Below, in pieces: positions 27,407 through 36,515 of a stretch of 64,000 nucleotides of DNA. Made by a program: the position numbers and the translations under genes. The notes under the pieces were generated by a model. It searched no databases. It was not told the DNA's origin and saw nothing but the letters and a program-made list of their open reading frames with translations. The first letter of the stretch is position 1; each line of letters starts with the position of its first letter. The DNA is from Streptoalloteichus hindustanus (lineage in GTDB: Bacteria > Actinomycetota > Actinomycetes > Mycobacteriales > Pseudonocardiaceae), in the NCBI RefSeq assembly GCF_900129375.1, contig NZ_FQVN01000007.1, positions 286,303 through 350,302 on the forward strand, written 5' to 3'.

Positions 27407-28795
27407 ATGGCTGTGCTGAGCGGGCCGCGCCGGGGTATCGCGAGCGGAATCCTGGGGGTGGTGGTGTTCGTGGGCGCTGCGTGCGCGACCGCCCAGGGCG
27501 ACTCGTCGCAGACCCCCTCCACGCAGGTCGAATCCTCTGTGGACCGCACCGACGTTCTCCTTCGAGCGATCCAGGGTGGCAGGGCCCGCAACGTGATCCT
27601 GTTCATCGGCGACGGGATGGGCGACTCCGAGATCACCATCGCCCGCAACTACGCCAAGGGCGCCGCCGGCCGGCTGGCCATGGACGCCCTGCCGCTCACC
27701 GGCGCCTACACCACCTACGCCGTGACACGAGGCGACCCCAGCAAGCCGGACTACGTCACTGATTCATCGGCGTCGGCGACGGCCTGGGCAACTGGGAAGA
27801 AGACCTACAACGGGGCGATCGGTGTCGATGCTCACGGGCAGCCACTTCCGACGATCCTGGAGCTGGCCAAGCGCAACGGTTTCCGCACCGGTGACGTGAC
27901 CACCGCCGAGGTGCAGGACTCCACGCCCGCCGCATTGGGCGCTCACGTGGTTGAGAGAGCTTGCAAGGGGCCGGACGAGACCAGCGCGAAGTGCGCCGTC
28001 AACGCCAAGGAGAACGGCGGCGCCGGCTCCATCGCCGAGCAACTCGTCCAGACCCGCCCCGACGTCCTGCTCGGCGGCGGCGCCAAGTACTTCCGCCAGA
28101 CCGTCAAGGCCGGCCCCTTCGCCGGGAAGACCGTCCTGGACCAGGCCAAGGCCGCCGACTACCAGGTCGTCACCGACGCCAACAGCCTGCGCGACGCCCA
28201 CGCCGACAAGCCGGTGCTGGGCCTGTTCACCGACGGCAACATGGACCTGCAGTGGACCGGGCCGGGCGCGAAGGTCGGTGGCACCGCCCCCACCACCTGC
28301 CAACCCAACACCGCCCTGCCCGCCAGCCAGCCGAAGCTGGCGGACATGACCCGCAGGGCACTCGACCTCCTCGAACACAACGACAAGGGTTTCTTCCTCC
28401 AGGTCGAGGGCGCCAGCATCGACAAGCAGGACCACGCCGCCAACCCCTGCGGCCAGATCGGCGAGACCATCGGGTTCGACGACGCCGTCGCGGCCGGCAT
28501 GACCTATGCCAAGAACCACCCCGACACGCTGGTCATCGTGACCGCCGACCACGGCCACACCAGCCAGATCATCCCCAACGACGCCAAGAGCCCCGGCCAG
28601 ACCGCCACCCTGGTCACCCACGACGGCGCCCCGATGACCATCAACTACGCCACCAACCCCGCCGGCCAGTCCCAGGAGCACACCGGCACCCAGGTCCGCA
28701 TCGCCGGCTACGGCCCACAGGCCGCCAACGTGGTCGGCGTCACCGACCAGACGGATCTCTTCCACACCCTGTGCCGAGCACTCGGGATCCAGTGA
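27407..28795 (+). CDS. Alkaline phosphatase (PhoA family), exported, possibly lipoprotein
   Basis: This 462-residue protein starts at ATG 27407, with GGAAGGAGG 6 nt upstream. Residues about 1-30 are an export signal ending VGAACATA, a weak lipobox. Catalytic and metal motifs: [25 protein letters not shown] (nucleophile Ser), [20 protein letters not shown] and EHTG. PhoA-type enzymes hydrolyse phosphate monoesters outside the membrane. No GTTCACC-type PHO box was seen upstream, which weakens a phosphate-starvation role. In streptomycin producers a phosphatase of this family (StrK) activates the exported phosphorylated drug. A similar job with the kinase at 30613 is inference. Confidence 0.9.
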   Translation: MAVLSGPRRGIASGILGVVVFVGAACATAQGDSSQTPSTQVESSVDRTDVLLRAIQGGRARNVILFIGDGMGDSEITIARNYAKGAAGRLAMDALPLTGAYTTYAVTRGDPSKPDYVTDSSASATAWATGKKTYNGAIGVDAHGQPLPTILELAKRNGFRTGDVTTAEVQDSTPAALGAHVVERACKGPDETSAKCAVNAKENGGAGSIAEQLVQTRPDVLLGGGAKYFRQTVKAGPFAGKTVLDQAKAADYQVVTDANSLRDAHADKPVLGLFTDGNMDLQWTGPGAKVGGTAPTTCQPNTALPASQPKLADMTRRALDLLEHNDKGFFLQVEGASIDKQDHAANPCGQIGETIGFDDAVAAGMTYAKNHPDTLVIVTADHGHTSQIIPNDAKSPGQTATLVTHDGAPMTINYATNPAGQSQEHTGTQVRIAGYGPQAANVVGVTDQTDLFHTLCRALGIQ

Positions 28796-28852
28796 CCAAA
28801 CCCGCTTCCCCTGGATCTTCCAGTACTTCGGGCGGCTGCCGAGGGGTGACCG

Positions 28853-29638
28853 ATGCCAGTGCTCTCCGTGATCACCGCGGTGGCGCCGGGAATGCACGAG
28901 CACTTGCCTGAAACCTACGAGTCGCTGCGGACCCAGGAGCTGCCGGCAGGCTGGGAGTGGGAGTGGCTCGTGCAGTGCGACAGCATGGATGAGGATCACC
29001 GCGCCCAGATCCGCGCTGTGCTTCCCGGAGACGAACCTCGTCTGTCGTACCGAGCCTCCCGGACCGGTGGCCCCGGCGTCGCACGAACCATGACCTTGGC
29101 GCGGGCGAGGGGCGAGCTGGCGAAGACGCTCAACGCCGACGACCGTCTCGCGCAGGGTTCACTCATGCGCGACATCCACGGGCTGAGCCAACCTGACGTG
29201 CACTGGGCAGCCAGCCGCGTCATCGAGTTCTGGCCTGGTGGCGGGCAGCGGCCCCACTCCGCGCGGACGCCGCCCGCCGGTCGTGTCACCTCCGGCGAAC
29301 TCCTCTCCAGCTACTGGTCCCCCACGGACACGGGACTCCTCGTCCATCCAGCGACGCTGTGCGTACGGATGCGGACGCTCCTCGCCCTCGGGGGGTGGAT
29401 GGCCCTGCCGGCGTCCGAGGACACCGCTCTGATGTTGGCGCTCGACGCGGTCTCCGACGGCTGGTACAGCGAGGAAGTCGGGCTGCTGTACCGGTGCTGG
29501 GACAGGCAGATGACGGCTCAACCCGCACACTTCGAACCAGAGGAGAGGAACGCGCGCCGCCGGATCATCGCCATCCGGGCGGAGGCTCTCCGGTCCTTCA
29601 AGGACTCGTTCCGAATACGCGGCGCGCAGCGCTCCTGA
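28853..29638 (+). CDS. Family 2-like glycosyltransferase (GT-A fold)
   Basis: This 261-residue protein starts at ATG 28853 with GAGGGG upstream. The N-terminus LSVITAVAPGMHEHLPETYE and the run GGPGVARTMTLARARGELA ending in LNADD (DXD-like nucleotide-sugar and metal site) are typical of GT2. Later parts include CVRMRTLLALGGWMALPASED. It starts 57 bp after the alkaline phosphatase on the same strand, so the two may be cotranscribed. Donor and acceptor unknown. Confidence 0.75.
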   Translation: MPVLSVITAVAPGMHEHLPETYESLRTQELPAGWEWEWLVQCDSMDEDHRAQIRAVLPGDEPRLSYRASRTGGPGVARTMTLARARGELAKTLNADDRLAQGSLMRDIHGLSQPDVHWAASRVIEFWPGGGQRPHSARTPPAGRVTSGELLSSYWSPTDTGLLVHPATLCVRMRTLLALGGWMALPASEDTALMLALDAVSDGWYSEEVGLLYRCWDRQMTAQPAHFEPEERNARRRIIAIRAEALRSFKDSFRIRGAQRS

Positions 29639-29727
29639 TGCGACGAGGCGACCTCGTCGGCTCACCTGTTCACGCGCTTTCCGGGGCGGATCGACGACGG
29701 CCGCTCCGTCCTCGGCAGGGCCACCGG

Positions 29728-29748
29728 GGCCAGGCGAGCGACCTGGCC
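29728..29748. terminator. Small hairpin between convergent genes
   Basis: A 7-bp perfect stem GGCCAGG/CCTGGCC with a 7-nt loop lies between the stops of the 28853 and 29768 genes. Confidence 0.45.
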
Positions 29749-29767
29749 TCACGTCACGTCCCACACC

Positions 29768-30616
29768 TCACAGTCCTCGGACGGCCTCCACCTCTCGTAC
29801 CAGGGCCCGAGCTTCCGCGTCCCACCACGGCGGGACATCGCGGAGGGAGACCGGTCTGAACAGCACCGGACCGTGGGTGACGTCGATCCGGCCGTTGTTG
29901 AGCGCGACGTAGGTGAGCAGCCGTTCCGCCTCGGTCCGCACTGCCGGGTCGAACTCGACCCAGCGAGTGCCGAAGTTCTCGATCCGCCGTCTGAGGTCCG
30001 ACTCGACTCCTGCCCGCCACTTGAAGTGGTGGACCGGCACCACTGTCCCGGAGGGCGGCCGGCGTCCAGGCGCACGGTGGTTCCCCGGGGAGAGTCCGAC
30101 CGAGGAGTGCGCGAGCACGATCTTGCGGGCCTCACCTCGGGTCACGAGATGGGTGAGCAGCCCACCCAGGGGATAGCTGCGGTCCAGACCCACGTCCGCC
30201 CGCCACGCCGGAAGACTCCCGTCAGCCGCCACGCGATCGAGGAGCAGCCCGCCCAGCACGCCCTGGCCGCCGGCCTCCGCGGCGCGGAGGGAGGCGCCGA
30301 TCCCGTCGACGTGCTGCTGGAACTCGTCGGAGTCAGCGATCACGTGCCACCCGTCGCCGGCGCGGGCGCGGAGCTGGTCGCGGAGGTCGCCGTGAACGCA
30401 CTCGTGCCAGGGGCCGGTCACGGTCAGTTCCGGGGCGCACCCGGTCGTCTCGCGCATGGCGGTAGCCAGCTCGTCCTGCGCGGCCTTGTCCACGTCCACA
30501 CGATGCAAAGCGACGGCGAACCGCTCTATCCCCGCCTCCTGGTAGTGGCGGCACCACGCCGTCAGCAGCTCGGGCTCGACCGGACCGATGACCCCGACCA
30601 GCGTGACCGTACTCAT
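29768..30616 (-). CDS. Glycosyltransferase-like protein with DSDEF and HFKWR motifs
   Basis: This 282-residue protein starts at ATG 30616, which overlaps the upstream stop as ATGA. Motifs: GVIGPVEPELLTAWCRHYQE at the start, HVIADSDEFQQ (DXD-type site, about residue 95) and PVHHFKWRAG (about residue 200), as in GT2/GT92-like enzymes that extend sugar chains. Translational coupling with the kinase at 30613 argues that both act on the same product. No membrane segment. Substrates unknown. Confidence 0.7.
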   Translation of the reverse strand: MSTVTLVGVIGPVEPELLTAWCRHYQEAGIERFAVALHRVDVDKAAQDELATAMRETTGCAPELTVTGPWHECVHGDLRDQLRARAGDGWHVIADSDEFQQHVDGIGASLRAAEAGGQGVLGGLLLDRVAADGSLPAWRADVGLDRSYPLGGLLTHLVTRGEARKIVLAHSSVGLSPGNHRAPGRRPPSGTVVPVHHFKWRAGVESDLRRRIENFGTRWVEFDPAVRTEAERLLTYVALNNGRIDVTHGPVLFRPVSLRDVPPWWDAEARALVREVEAVRGL

Positions 30617-31665
30617 CGCAGCCCTCGCTCCTCCCGCACCTGGCCCTCACTCCTGGCGAGGTGAACGAGATTCTCCAGAAGAAGCGAAGAAGGAAAGTCG
30701 CCCAGCGCGGCCTCCGCGTTGGCCCTCCCTCTCTCCCGGTGCTCCTGGGAGACGTCGGCGGTGATCGCGACCGAGGCCTGTGTGTACAGGTTGTTGACAA
30801 CCGTGGCCACGAACAGGGAACAGGAGGAGATGTCGCGGACCCGGCCCGGTCCACCCGCCTCCCGGTAGGCGCTCATCGTGTCGGCCACGGCGACCTCGTC
30901 CACGGTGTCGCCGTGGGCGTGCCACGTCAGGAGCACGAAGGCCAGTTCCTGTTCGGCCGAGCCGGGTCCGGAGTTCTCCCAGTCCACCAGGTGGAACGTG
31001 CCGGAGGGGCCCGCGAGGACGTTGTCCGGCGAGAAGTCCAGATGACAGGTGATGAGTTCGTCACGTGGGATCGGACGGACCAGCGTCGAGATCTCGTCGA
31101 TCGCGGGAAGGAGATTCTCCAGTCGTCGCCCCCAGGGCACATGGTGCCACCTGACCCTTCGCAGCAGATCCCGCCACTCCTCCGGGGAGGGAACCTTCTC
31201 GTACCACCGGTCCGGTTCCCCTCGCGCAGGAAATCGCAGAGCGTGCAGACGACCAAGAGTGCGGCCGACCCACCGAGCGACAGTTCCGCGTGTTGACCGG
31301 ACCACTTCACCGTCGACCCAACTGTGCACACGCACCAGCGCACCACTCAGGGCCACCGGCAGACGACACAGGTACTCCCCGTTCCCCGCGAGAACACTTT
31401 CTGGGCAGCCCACTCCGACATCGCGAACCGCGCGCGTGAACGCCGCTTCCCGCCACGCCGCCTCCTCGTCGATCTCCTCCCAGAAGGACTCCTTCACCGC
31501 GAATCGATCGGACCCGTTGCTCAGTTTCCAGATCTGACCCGTGAGTCCGTACGCCACGGGAGACAGACGCGCGTCACCAACGGGGAGCGAGTAGTACTCC
31601 GACAGATAGCGAGCAGCGCTCCCCAGGTCCAACAGGGTGCCGAGGCCGGCGTGGTGACGAACCAT
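30613..31665 (-). CDS. APH/choline-kinase-fold phosphotransferase
   Basis: This is a protein of about 350 residues. ATG 31665 is chosen because of GGGAGG just upstream. The kinase catalytic loop is CHLDFSPDNVL and the metal motif LVDWENSG. The N-lobe has GLTGQIWKLSNGSDRFAVKE with the ATP-binding Lys. Enzymes of this fold phosphorylate sugars, aminocyclitols or aminoglycosides. Inside a sugar-type cluster it could be a pathway kinase or a self-resistance enzyme. The stop overlaps the following glycosyltransferase start by 4 nt (ATGA). Confidence 0.8.
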   Translation of the reverse strand: MVRHHAGLGTLLDLGSAARYLSEYYSLPVGDARLSPVAYGLTGQIWKLSNGSDRFAVKESFWEEIDEEAAWREAAFTRAVRDVGVGCPESVLAGNGEYLCRLPVALSGALVRVHSWVDGEVVRSTRGTVARWVGRTLGRLHALRFPARGEPDRWYEKVPSPEEWRDLLRRVRWHHVPWGRRLENLLPAIDEISTLVRPIPRDELITCHLDFSPDNVLAGPSGTFHLVDWENSGPGSAEQELAFVLLTWHAHGDTVDEVAVADTMSAYREAGGPGRVRDISSCSLFVATVVNNLYTQASVAITADVSQEHRERGRANAEAALGDFPSSLLLENLVHLARSEGQVREERGLR

Positions 31666-31890
31666 CCCACCTCCCGACAACGGAAACGTCCTCACTCCCT
31701 GTACAACCACTCAGACTGCCCCCACCTTCTCCGTCGTACCCGGCTGTCCCCACCAGATGGGCCAGGTACTGCACACCAGCGAGTGACAGGACCGGGTGGG
31801 GCGCGGCACAACCCTCGGTAGTGGCCCCGCGCGGGACGGGTCGTGAGATCAGCTCCAGCGGATTCCCGAATCCGCTGTTACGGTTCCGAC

Positions 31891-32844
31891 ATGGAATACG
31901 GATCTATTCCTGGAGTCCGTCGTCCTCTCTCCCGGATCGTGCTCGGGACTTCCGGTATGCGCTCGTACGAGCAGGCCGCTCCTCTTCTCGACGCCTTCGT
32001 CCTGGAAGGCGGAACAGCTCTGGACGTCGCCGCCGCCTACGGCGACGGAACCTGCGAATCCGTGGTCGGCCGGTGGTTGCGTGAGCGCGGGCCCGGCGAC
32101 TCGGTCGTTCTTGTCGGGAAAGGCGCACATCCTCCCCGTTGTTCTCCGGAGCACGTTGCGCGGGACGTGTCCGCTTCGCTCGACAGGCTCGGTGTCGACT
32201 GCATCGACCTCTACCTGCTGCACCGCGACGACGAACAGGTTCCGGCCGGCGAGTGGGTGGACGCGCTCGAAGCCGAGGCGCGGACGGGCCGGATTCACGC
32301 CTACGGGGCATCGAACTGGATGACGTCTCGGGTACGAGAGGCCGACGCCTGTGCCATGGCCACCGGGGCCCAGGGCTTCGTCGCCCTGAGCAACCACTTC
32401 TCGCTGGCCCGGATGACAAGCCCCCTGTACCCGGGATGTGTGGGCGTCGACGAGGCGGATCTGGAGTGGCTCGTCGAACGCCGCCTCGCCCTGTTGCCCT
32501 GGTCCAGCCAGGCGCGCGGGTTCTTCTCGGACGTACGCCCCGAACTGCTCGACCCGAAGATGTGGCGTTGCTGGGACGACGAGGACAACAGGGAGCGCCG
32601 ACGGCGTGCGGAGGTGGTGGCCGCGGTGCTGGGTGTGCGGGCCATCAACGTCGCGTTGGCCTTCGTCCTCGCCCAGCCGGTGCCGACGTTTCCCCTGATC
32701 GGTCCCCAGGACGAGGCCCAACTCGCCATCGCTCTCGACGCGCTGGACGTCCGACTCGACCAAGGGCTGCTGCGTTGGCTGGTGGCGGGAGGACCGCTCC
32801 CCGCGTCACTGGACCCGGTGGCCAGGGACACGGTCATGGGCTGA
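31891..32844 (+). CDS. Aldo/keto reductase
   Basis: This 317-residue protein starts at ATG 31891 (no strong SD). AKR motifs: SRIVLGTSGMRSYEQAAP, DVAAAYGDGTCESVVGRWL (catalytic Asp and Tyr), VLVGKGAH (Lys), DLYLLHRDDEQV (His), GASNW and the C-terminal FVLAQPVPTFPLIGPQDEAQ cofactor site. It reduces carbonyls with NAD(P)H, and 3-ketosugar reduction is common in deoxysugar pathways. It is divergent from the kinase/glycosyltransferase pair and convergent with the aminotransferase fusion. Confidence 0.88.
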   Translation: MEYGSIPGVRRPLSRIVLGTSGMRSYEQAAPLLDAFVLEGGTALDVAAAYGDGTCESVVGRWLRERGPGDSVVLVGKGAHPPRCSPEHVARDVSASLDRLGVDCIDLYLLHRDDEQVPAGEWVDALEAEARTGRIHAYGASNWMTSRVREADACAMATGAQGFVALSNHFSLARMTSPLYPGCVGVDEADLEWLVERRLALLPWSSQARGFFSDVRPELLDPKMWRCWDDEDNRERRRRAEVVAAVLGVRAINVALAFVLAQPVPTFPLIGPQDEAQLAIALDALDVRLDQGLLRWLVAGGPLPASLDPVARDTVMG

Positions 32845-32911
32845 GCCGGTGTTGTGGTCGGCTGTCGCGGCCCCGCCGCCACAGTCCGATGGGGACACGG
32901 TTCCGCCGGTC

Positions 32912-34978
32912 TCATGTCGCGGGCGCGGCGTCGCGGGCGTCCTGTCGCTCTGGGGCCGCATCCGGTGCGTTGGGGCTTGCTGTGCGGTAGTCCGGGCAGG
33001 ACATGCCGCCGAGGCGGTAGCGCAGTGACGCGCGTCGTGTGCAACCAACAGGAACCCTGAGGGCGATCAGTTGTTCGAGGAGAACATCGTCCTCGCCGTA
33101 ACGTTCAGCGAGCTCCTCCGGTGTTCTGGGCCGGTGGAACCTCACCACCCTGAGCAGGTCGCGCTCCAGCAGCCACTCGCCCATGTCCACCATCGCGGTG
33201 GCCGACGGATGGCCGTCCGCCAGGACCCGGTCCCGGACCACGGGGCTGTCCGGTGACATGACGCCCTGTCGAACGAACTCGGTGAACCGCTCCCGCGAGC
33301 CCGCTCCCGGCGGGAGCCAGGGGAAGCGGCGGACGAGGACCGGCTTGCCGTCACCGTCGACGAGTTGACGCCAGGAGTGCACGGCCGGGAAGCCTCTCGT
33401 CGCCTCCGCCAAAAGAGTGGCCAGGTGATCGGCCTCCCACTCGTTGTCGTCGTCGAGGAAGGCGACGTAGTCCCCGTCGACGACGGTCGCGGCGATCTCG
33501 CGGAGAACCGCGACGCGCTCGAACGGGTGGGCTGGAAGCCCGGTGGCAGCCACCTCGACGACCTGGACGGGCAGCGCGGTCCCAGACGCCGCGGCGGCTG
33601 CGCGCCCGCCGACGCCGTCGACCACCAGGGTCACCTTGACCATGGCCGCCACCTGCTGCTGAGCCACACTCGTCAGTGCTCTGCGCAGGTACTGCTGCCT
33701 GTTGCCGTTGGTCACGACCACGACCTCAATGGTCGGCGGGGCGTCGCCCCGGCCCCACCGTCGCCCAGCGACCGCTGGCCGGAGCGCTGGGGATGGAGCC
33801 AGCTCCCGCAACGCCTCGGCGAGGTCGTGAACCTGCCACTCCGGTGCCAGGAAGGCATGGTGGGGCACGACCACACTCCGGTCATGCCACCACTGCGACA
33901 GAGGGAAGTCGTCGTGCTGCCAGGCGGCCGAGGGCGCGAACTGGGCGATGGTCGACGGGCGGTACAGGGGGCCCAGAGGGACGGGCGGGTAGACGGTGTC
34001 GAGGACGAGACCTGTTCGGCGGTGGACGTGTTCGACCACCGACGCGGGGTGTCCCACGCCCTCGGGCACCCGCAGCACCAGGCCGTAGAACGCCCCTGAC
34101 GTGGTCGCCGCCTCGTCGCAGACGCACTCCCACCGGGAGCCACGCAACGCCGCTCGAAACGCCCGTGCCCCACGGCTTCTCGTCTCGGCCTGTGCGGGGA
34201 ACCGGGCCAGTTGGTCGAGGAGGAGCGCCGAGCTGAGCTCCGGCGGGGCGTGGTTCGCACCGTGCAGGAGCAGGGCGGGCTCGAGTTCGTTCGGGGCCGT
34301 CTCGGCGACCTTCGCGGCACGACGCCTCGAGTCCATCACCAGCGACTCCAGGCGGGCCGCCATCTCGTCGCTGTCGGTGAGGACGGCGCCGCCCTCACCG
34401 CACGTCAGCAACTTGGTGGCCTGCAGGCTCAGAACACTCAGATCTCCTAGGGTCGCGGTGCGCCGCCCGGACGCGGTCAGCGCGAAGTGGCTGTGCGAGG
34501 CGTCCTCGATGACGGGGACACCGGGGAAGGCCTCCCTGACCGCGGCGATGTCGCAGTGCTGCGCGTAGAGGTGGATGCCGAGCACCGCCGACGGGGTGTC
34601 GGTGGTGCTGGTCGGCCCGCAGGGAGAGCCTTCCGTCGCGTCGAAGAAGGCGGGGCGGGCTCCCACGCGGAGCACCGCGGTCGCGCACGCCACCCAGGTT
34701 GTCGCGGGCATGAGGACGACGTCGCCGGGGCCGATGCCCAGGGCGTGCAGGGCCACGACGATGGCGGTCGAGCCGTTGGTCGTGAGCACCGCGTGGCGCC
34801 GTCCCAGCGCGGTGGCCAGAGCGGTCGCCGCCGCCTGTCCCCGGCCGGGCCAGGTGCTCTTCGCCCCGCTGACCGCCAACCGCCCGCTCAACAGCGTCGC
34901 CGCCAGGTGTTGGAGGGTGCGGTGGTCGGTGTCCGGCCAGCGCGGCCAACGACCGGTTCCGTGCGGTGGGGTCTTCAC
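32912..34978 (-). CDS. Fusion: DegT/DnrJ/EryC1 aminotransferase plus family 2 glycosyltransferase
   Basis: This 688-residue protein starts at GTG 34978, which overlaps the radical SAM stop as GTGA, with GGAGG upstream. Residues 1-410 are a PLP-dependent sugar aminotransferase (LTTNGSTAIVVALHALGIGP, VIEDASHSHFA, SLQATKLLTCGEGGAVLTD with the PLP lysine). From about residue 435 a GT2 domain follows (TIEVVVVTNGNRQQYLRRAL, YVAFLDDDNEWEADHL). Separately these domains make aminosugars or aminocyclitols and transfer glycosyl groups. I know no well-described fusion of the two. No frameshift is needed, so the fusion looks real. Confidence 0.85.
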   Translation of the reverse strand: MKTPPHGTGRWPRWPDTDHRTLQHLAATLLSGRLAVSGAKSTWPGRGQAAATALATALGRRHAVLTTNGSTAIVVALHALGIGPGDVVLMPATTWVACATAVLRVGARPAFFDATEGSPCGPTSTTDTPSAVLGIHLYAQHCDIAAVREAFPGVPVIEDASHSHFALTASGRRTATLGDLSVLSLQATKLLTCGEGGAVLTDSDEMAARLESLVMDSRRRAAKVAETAPNELEPALLLHGANHAPPELSSALLLDQLARFPAQAETRSRGARAFRAALRGSRWECVCDEAATTSGAFYGLVLRVPEGVGHPASVVEHVHRRTGLVLDTVYPPVPLGPLYRPSTIAQFAPSAAWQHDDFPLSQWWHDRSVVVPHHAFLAPEWQVHDLAEALRELAPSPALRPAVAGRRWGRGDAPPTIEVVVVTNGNRQQYLRRALTSVAQQQVAAMVKVTLVVDGVGGRAAAAASGTALPVQVVEVAATGLPAHPFERVAVLREIAATVVDGDYVAFLDDDNEWEADHLATLLAEATRGFPAVHSWRQLVDGDGKPVLVRRFPWLPPGAGSRERFTEFVRQGVMSPDSPVVRDRVLADGHPSATAMVDMGEWLLERDLLRVVRFHRPRTPEELAERYGEDDVLLEQLIALRVPVGCTRRASLRYRLGGMSCPDYRTASPNAPDAAPERQDARDAAPAT

Positions 34979-36270
34979 CGAGGTGCCTCCGTCGAGTGCT
35001 GGGTTGGTGACGATGGCGGGGCCCCGGTTCTTGGGCGGCACGCGTCGCGGCCAGCCCCCGGTTCGGCACCCGCGTCGAGGTTGAGGACCGGAAGCACGCG
35101 ATTGCCCGGAGTTGCCTTCGGTGTCGTGGCATGGGACTGCTCGGTGAGGGGGCAGGTGGTGGTCAGGTTCACCACGTGCCTGCGGTACGGCGGGTAGGTG
35201 TGTTCGTCGAAGTCGACGTAGCGGTTGCGGTAACACCAGTTGCATTCGGCGAACCGCTCGCTCAGCCCCTGCTCCCACAGCACGTGCTCGGCCCGCAGCT
35301 TCTGGTACGCCGCACCGTTCCAGACCTCCTCGAAGCTGGTGGTGTTCAGGTCGCCGAGGAGGTACCGCTGGCCCGGAGCGCCGATGAGGTGGTCGCAGAA
35401 CCCGACCTGGCCGCGGTAGTTGATGTAGCAGTACATCCACGGGTGAGTGCACCGTTTCGCGGAGTGCTGGGGCAGCGCCCACGTCTCGTCCAGCGCGGCG
35501 TTGATCCGGACCGTGACACCGCGGTCCGCGGCCACCTTCTCCGCCTCCCGCAACGCGCACGCGAGCTCGTCGCGGTGCCGCGACAGGTGGTCGGGAGAGC
35601 TCTCCTCCACGCTGAGCGGGTTGAGCGCGACCCTGGTCAGCCCGAGATCGGCGGCGATCCCCACGATCGCGGGGAGCTCGGGAACCGCCGAGGGCTGGAC
35701 CACGACGTTGAGCTGGATTCCTCCGGTGCCGGCGCCGACGCGTCGGGCCTCGTCGACCAGAACCGCGAGGTTGTCCAGGATGACCGGGAGCTTGCTGCCC
35801 CGCCGAAGACGCGCGAAGGTGGTCGCTGTCGCGGCGTCGAAGGAGACCGCGATCAGTGCGCGGTGACGGACGAGGGAGCGCCACAGGGATTCGTTGGGCA
35901 CGGTCAGGTTCGTCACGATTCTGATCCGGGCCCCGGAGGCGGCGGTGCGTTCGACGAGGTCGGGGAACCGGCGGAGGACGGTGCTCTCCCCCCACCCGCG
36001 CAGGTCGACGATCGCGGTGGTGGGGAACAGCTCCCGCGCGACCCGGGTGAAGAGCTCCTCACTCATGTTTTTGGACCGGTCGAACGGCCCCGCGGACCGG
36101 CACATGGGGCATGAGAGGTTGCAGTTCTCCGTCAACTCCAGGAACAGGACCTGGGGCCGGCTCGCCAACACGAGGGCGCCTCGCTCGAACTCGCGGACGT
36201 TGCGCTCCTGGTTCGCGATCCTCAACGCGGTGCCGGCGGAAGCCACGGCATCCCCCTGCGTCTCGGACAT
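34975..36270 (-). CDS. Radical SAM/SPASM enzyme
   Basis: This 431-residue protein starts at ATG 36270 with GGGAGGAGG upstream. The SAM cluster motif is CNLSCPMC (about residues 51-58), followed by LRGWGESTVL and SFDAAT. A SPASM-type auxiliary cluster region contains CTHPWMYCYINYRGQVGFCD, LGDLNTTSFEEVW and CNWCYRNRYVDF. The last 60 residues are low-complexity. SPASM enzymes in aminoglycoside pathways oxidise or epimerise aminocyclitols (BtrN and NeoN are known cases). The same may hold here, by context only. It is translationally coupled to the aminotransferase fusion. Confidence 0.88.
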   Translation of the reverse strand: MSETQGDAVASAGTALRIANQERNVREFERGALVLASRPQVLFLELTENCNLSCPMCRSAGPFDRSKNMSEELFTRVARELFPTTAIVDLRGWGESTVLRRFPDLVERTAASGARIRIVTNLTVPNESLWRSLVRHRALIAVSFDAATATTFARLRRGSKLPVILDNLAVLVDEARRVGAGTGGIQLNVVVQPSAVPELPAIVGIAADLGLTRVALNPLSVEESSPDHLSRHRDELACALREAEKVAADRGVTVRINAALDETWALPQHSAKRCTHPWMYCYINYRGQVGFCDHLIGAPGQRYLLGDLNTTSFEEVWNGAAYQKLRAEHVLWEQGLSERFAECNWCYRNRYVDFDEHTYPPYRRHVVNLTTTCPLTEQSHATTPKATPGNRVLPVLNLDAGAEPGAGRDACRPRTGAPPSSPTQHSTEAPR

Positions 36271-36515
36271 GTTCGCCTCCTCCCAGGAACCCGGCCGGCA
36301 CGAGGCGGGTGGGGTCACACGCCTTGAGCGAGGAGCGGGACGACCTCCCGCACGCGGCAGACCAAGCGGGAACCGCGGGGTGCCCGAAGCTCTGGGAGCG
36401 GCCCGTTCCAGCTCGTTCCTATCAGCAGGCGCAGGTCACCGTGGTGTGAGATCAGGTGATGTGCTTTGCCAGGACGGGATTCGGTGCGCGCCGCGCGGCC
36501 TTCGCGTGGGGCGGC

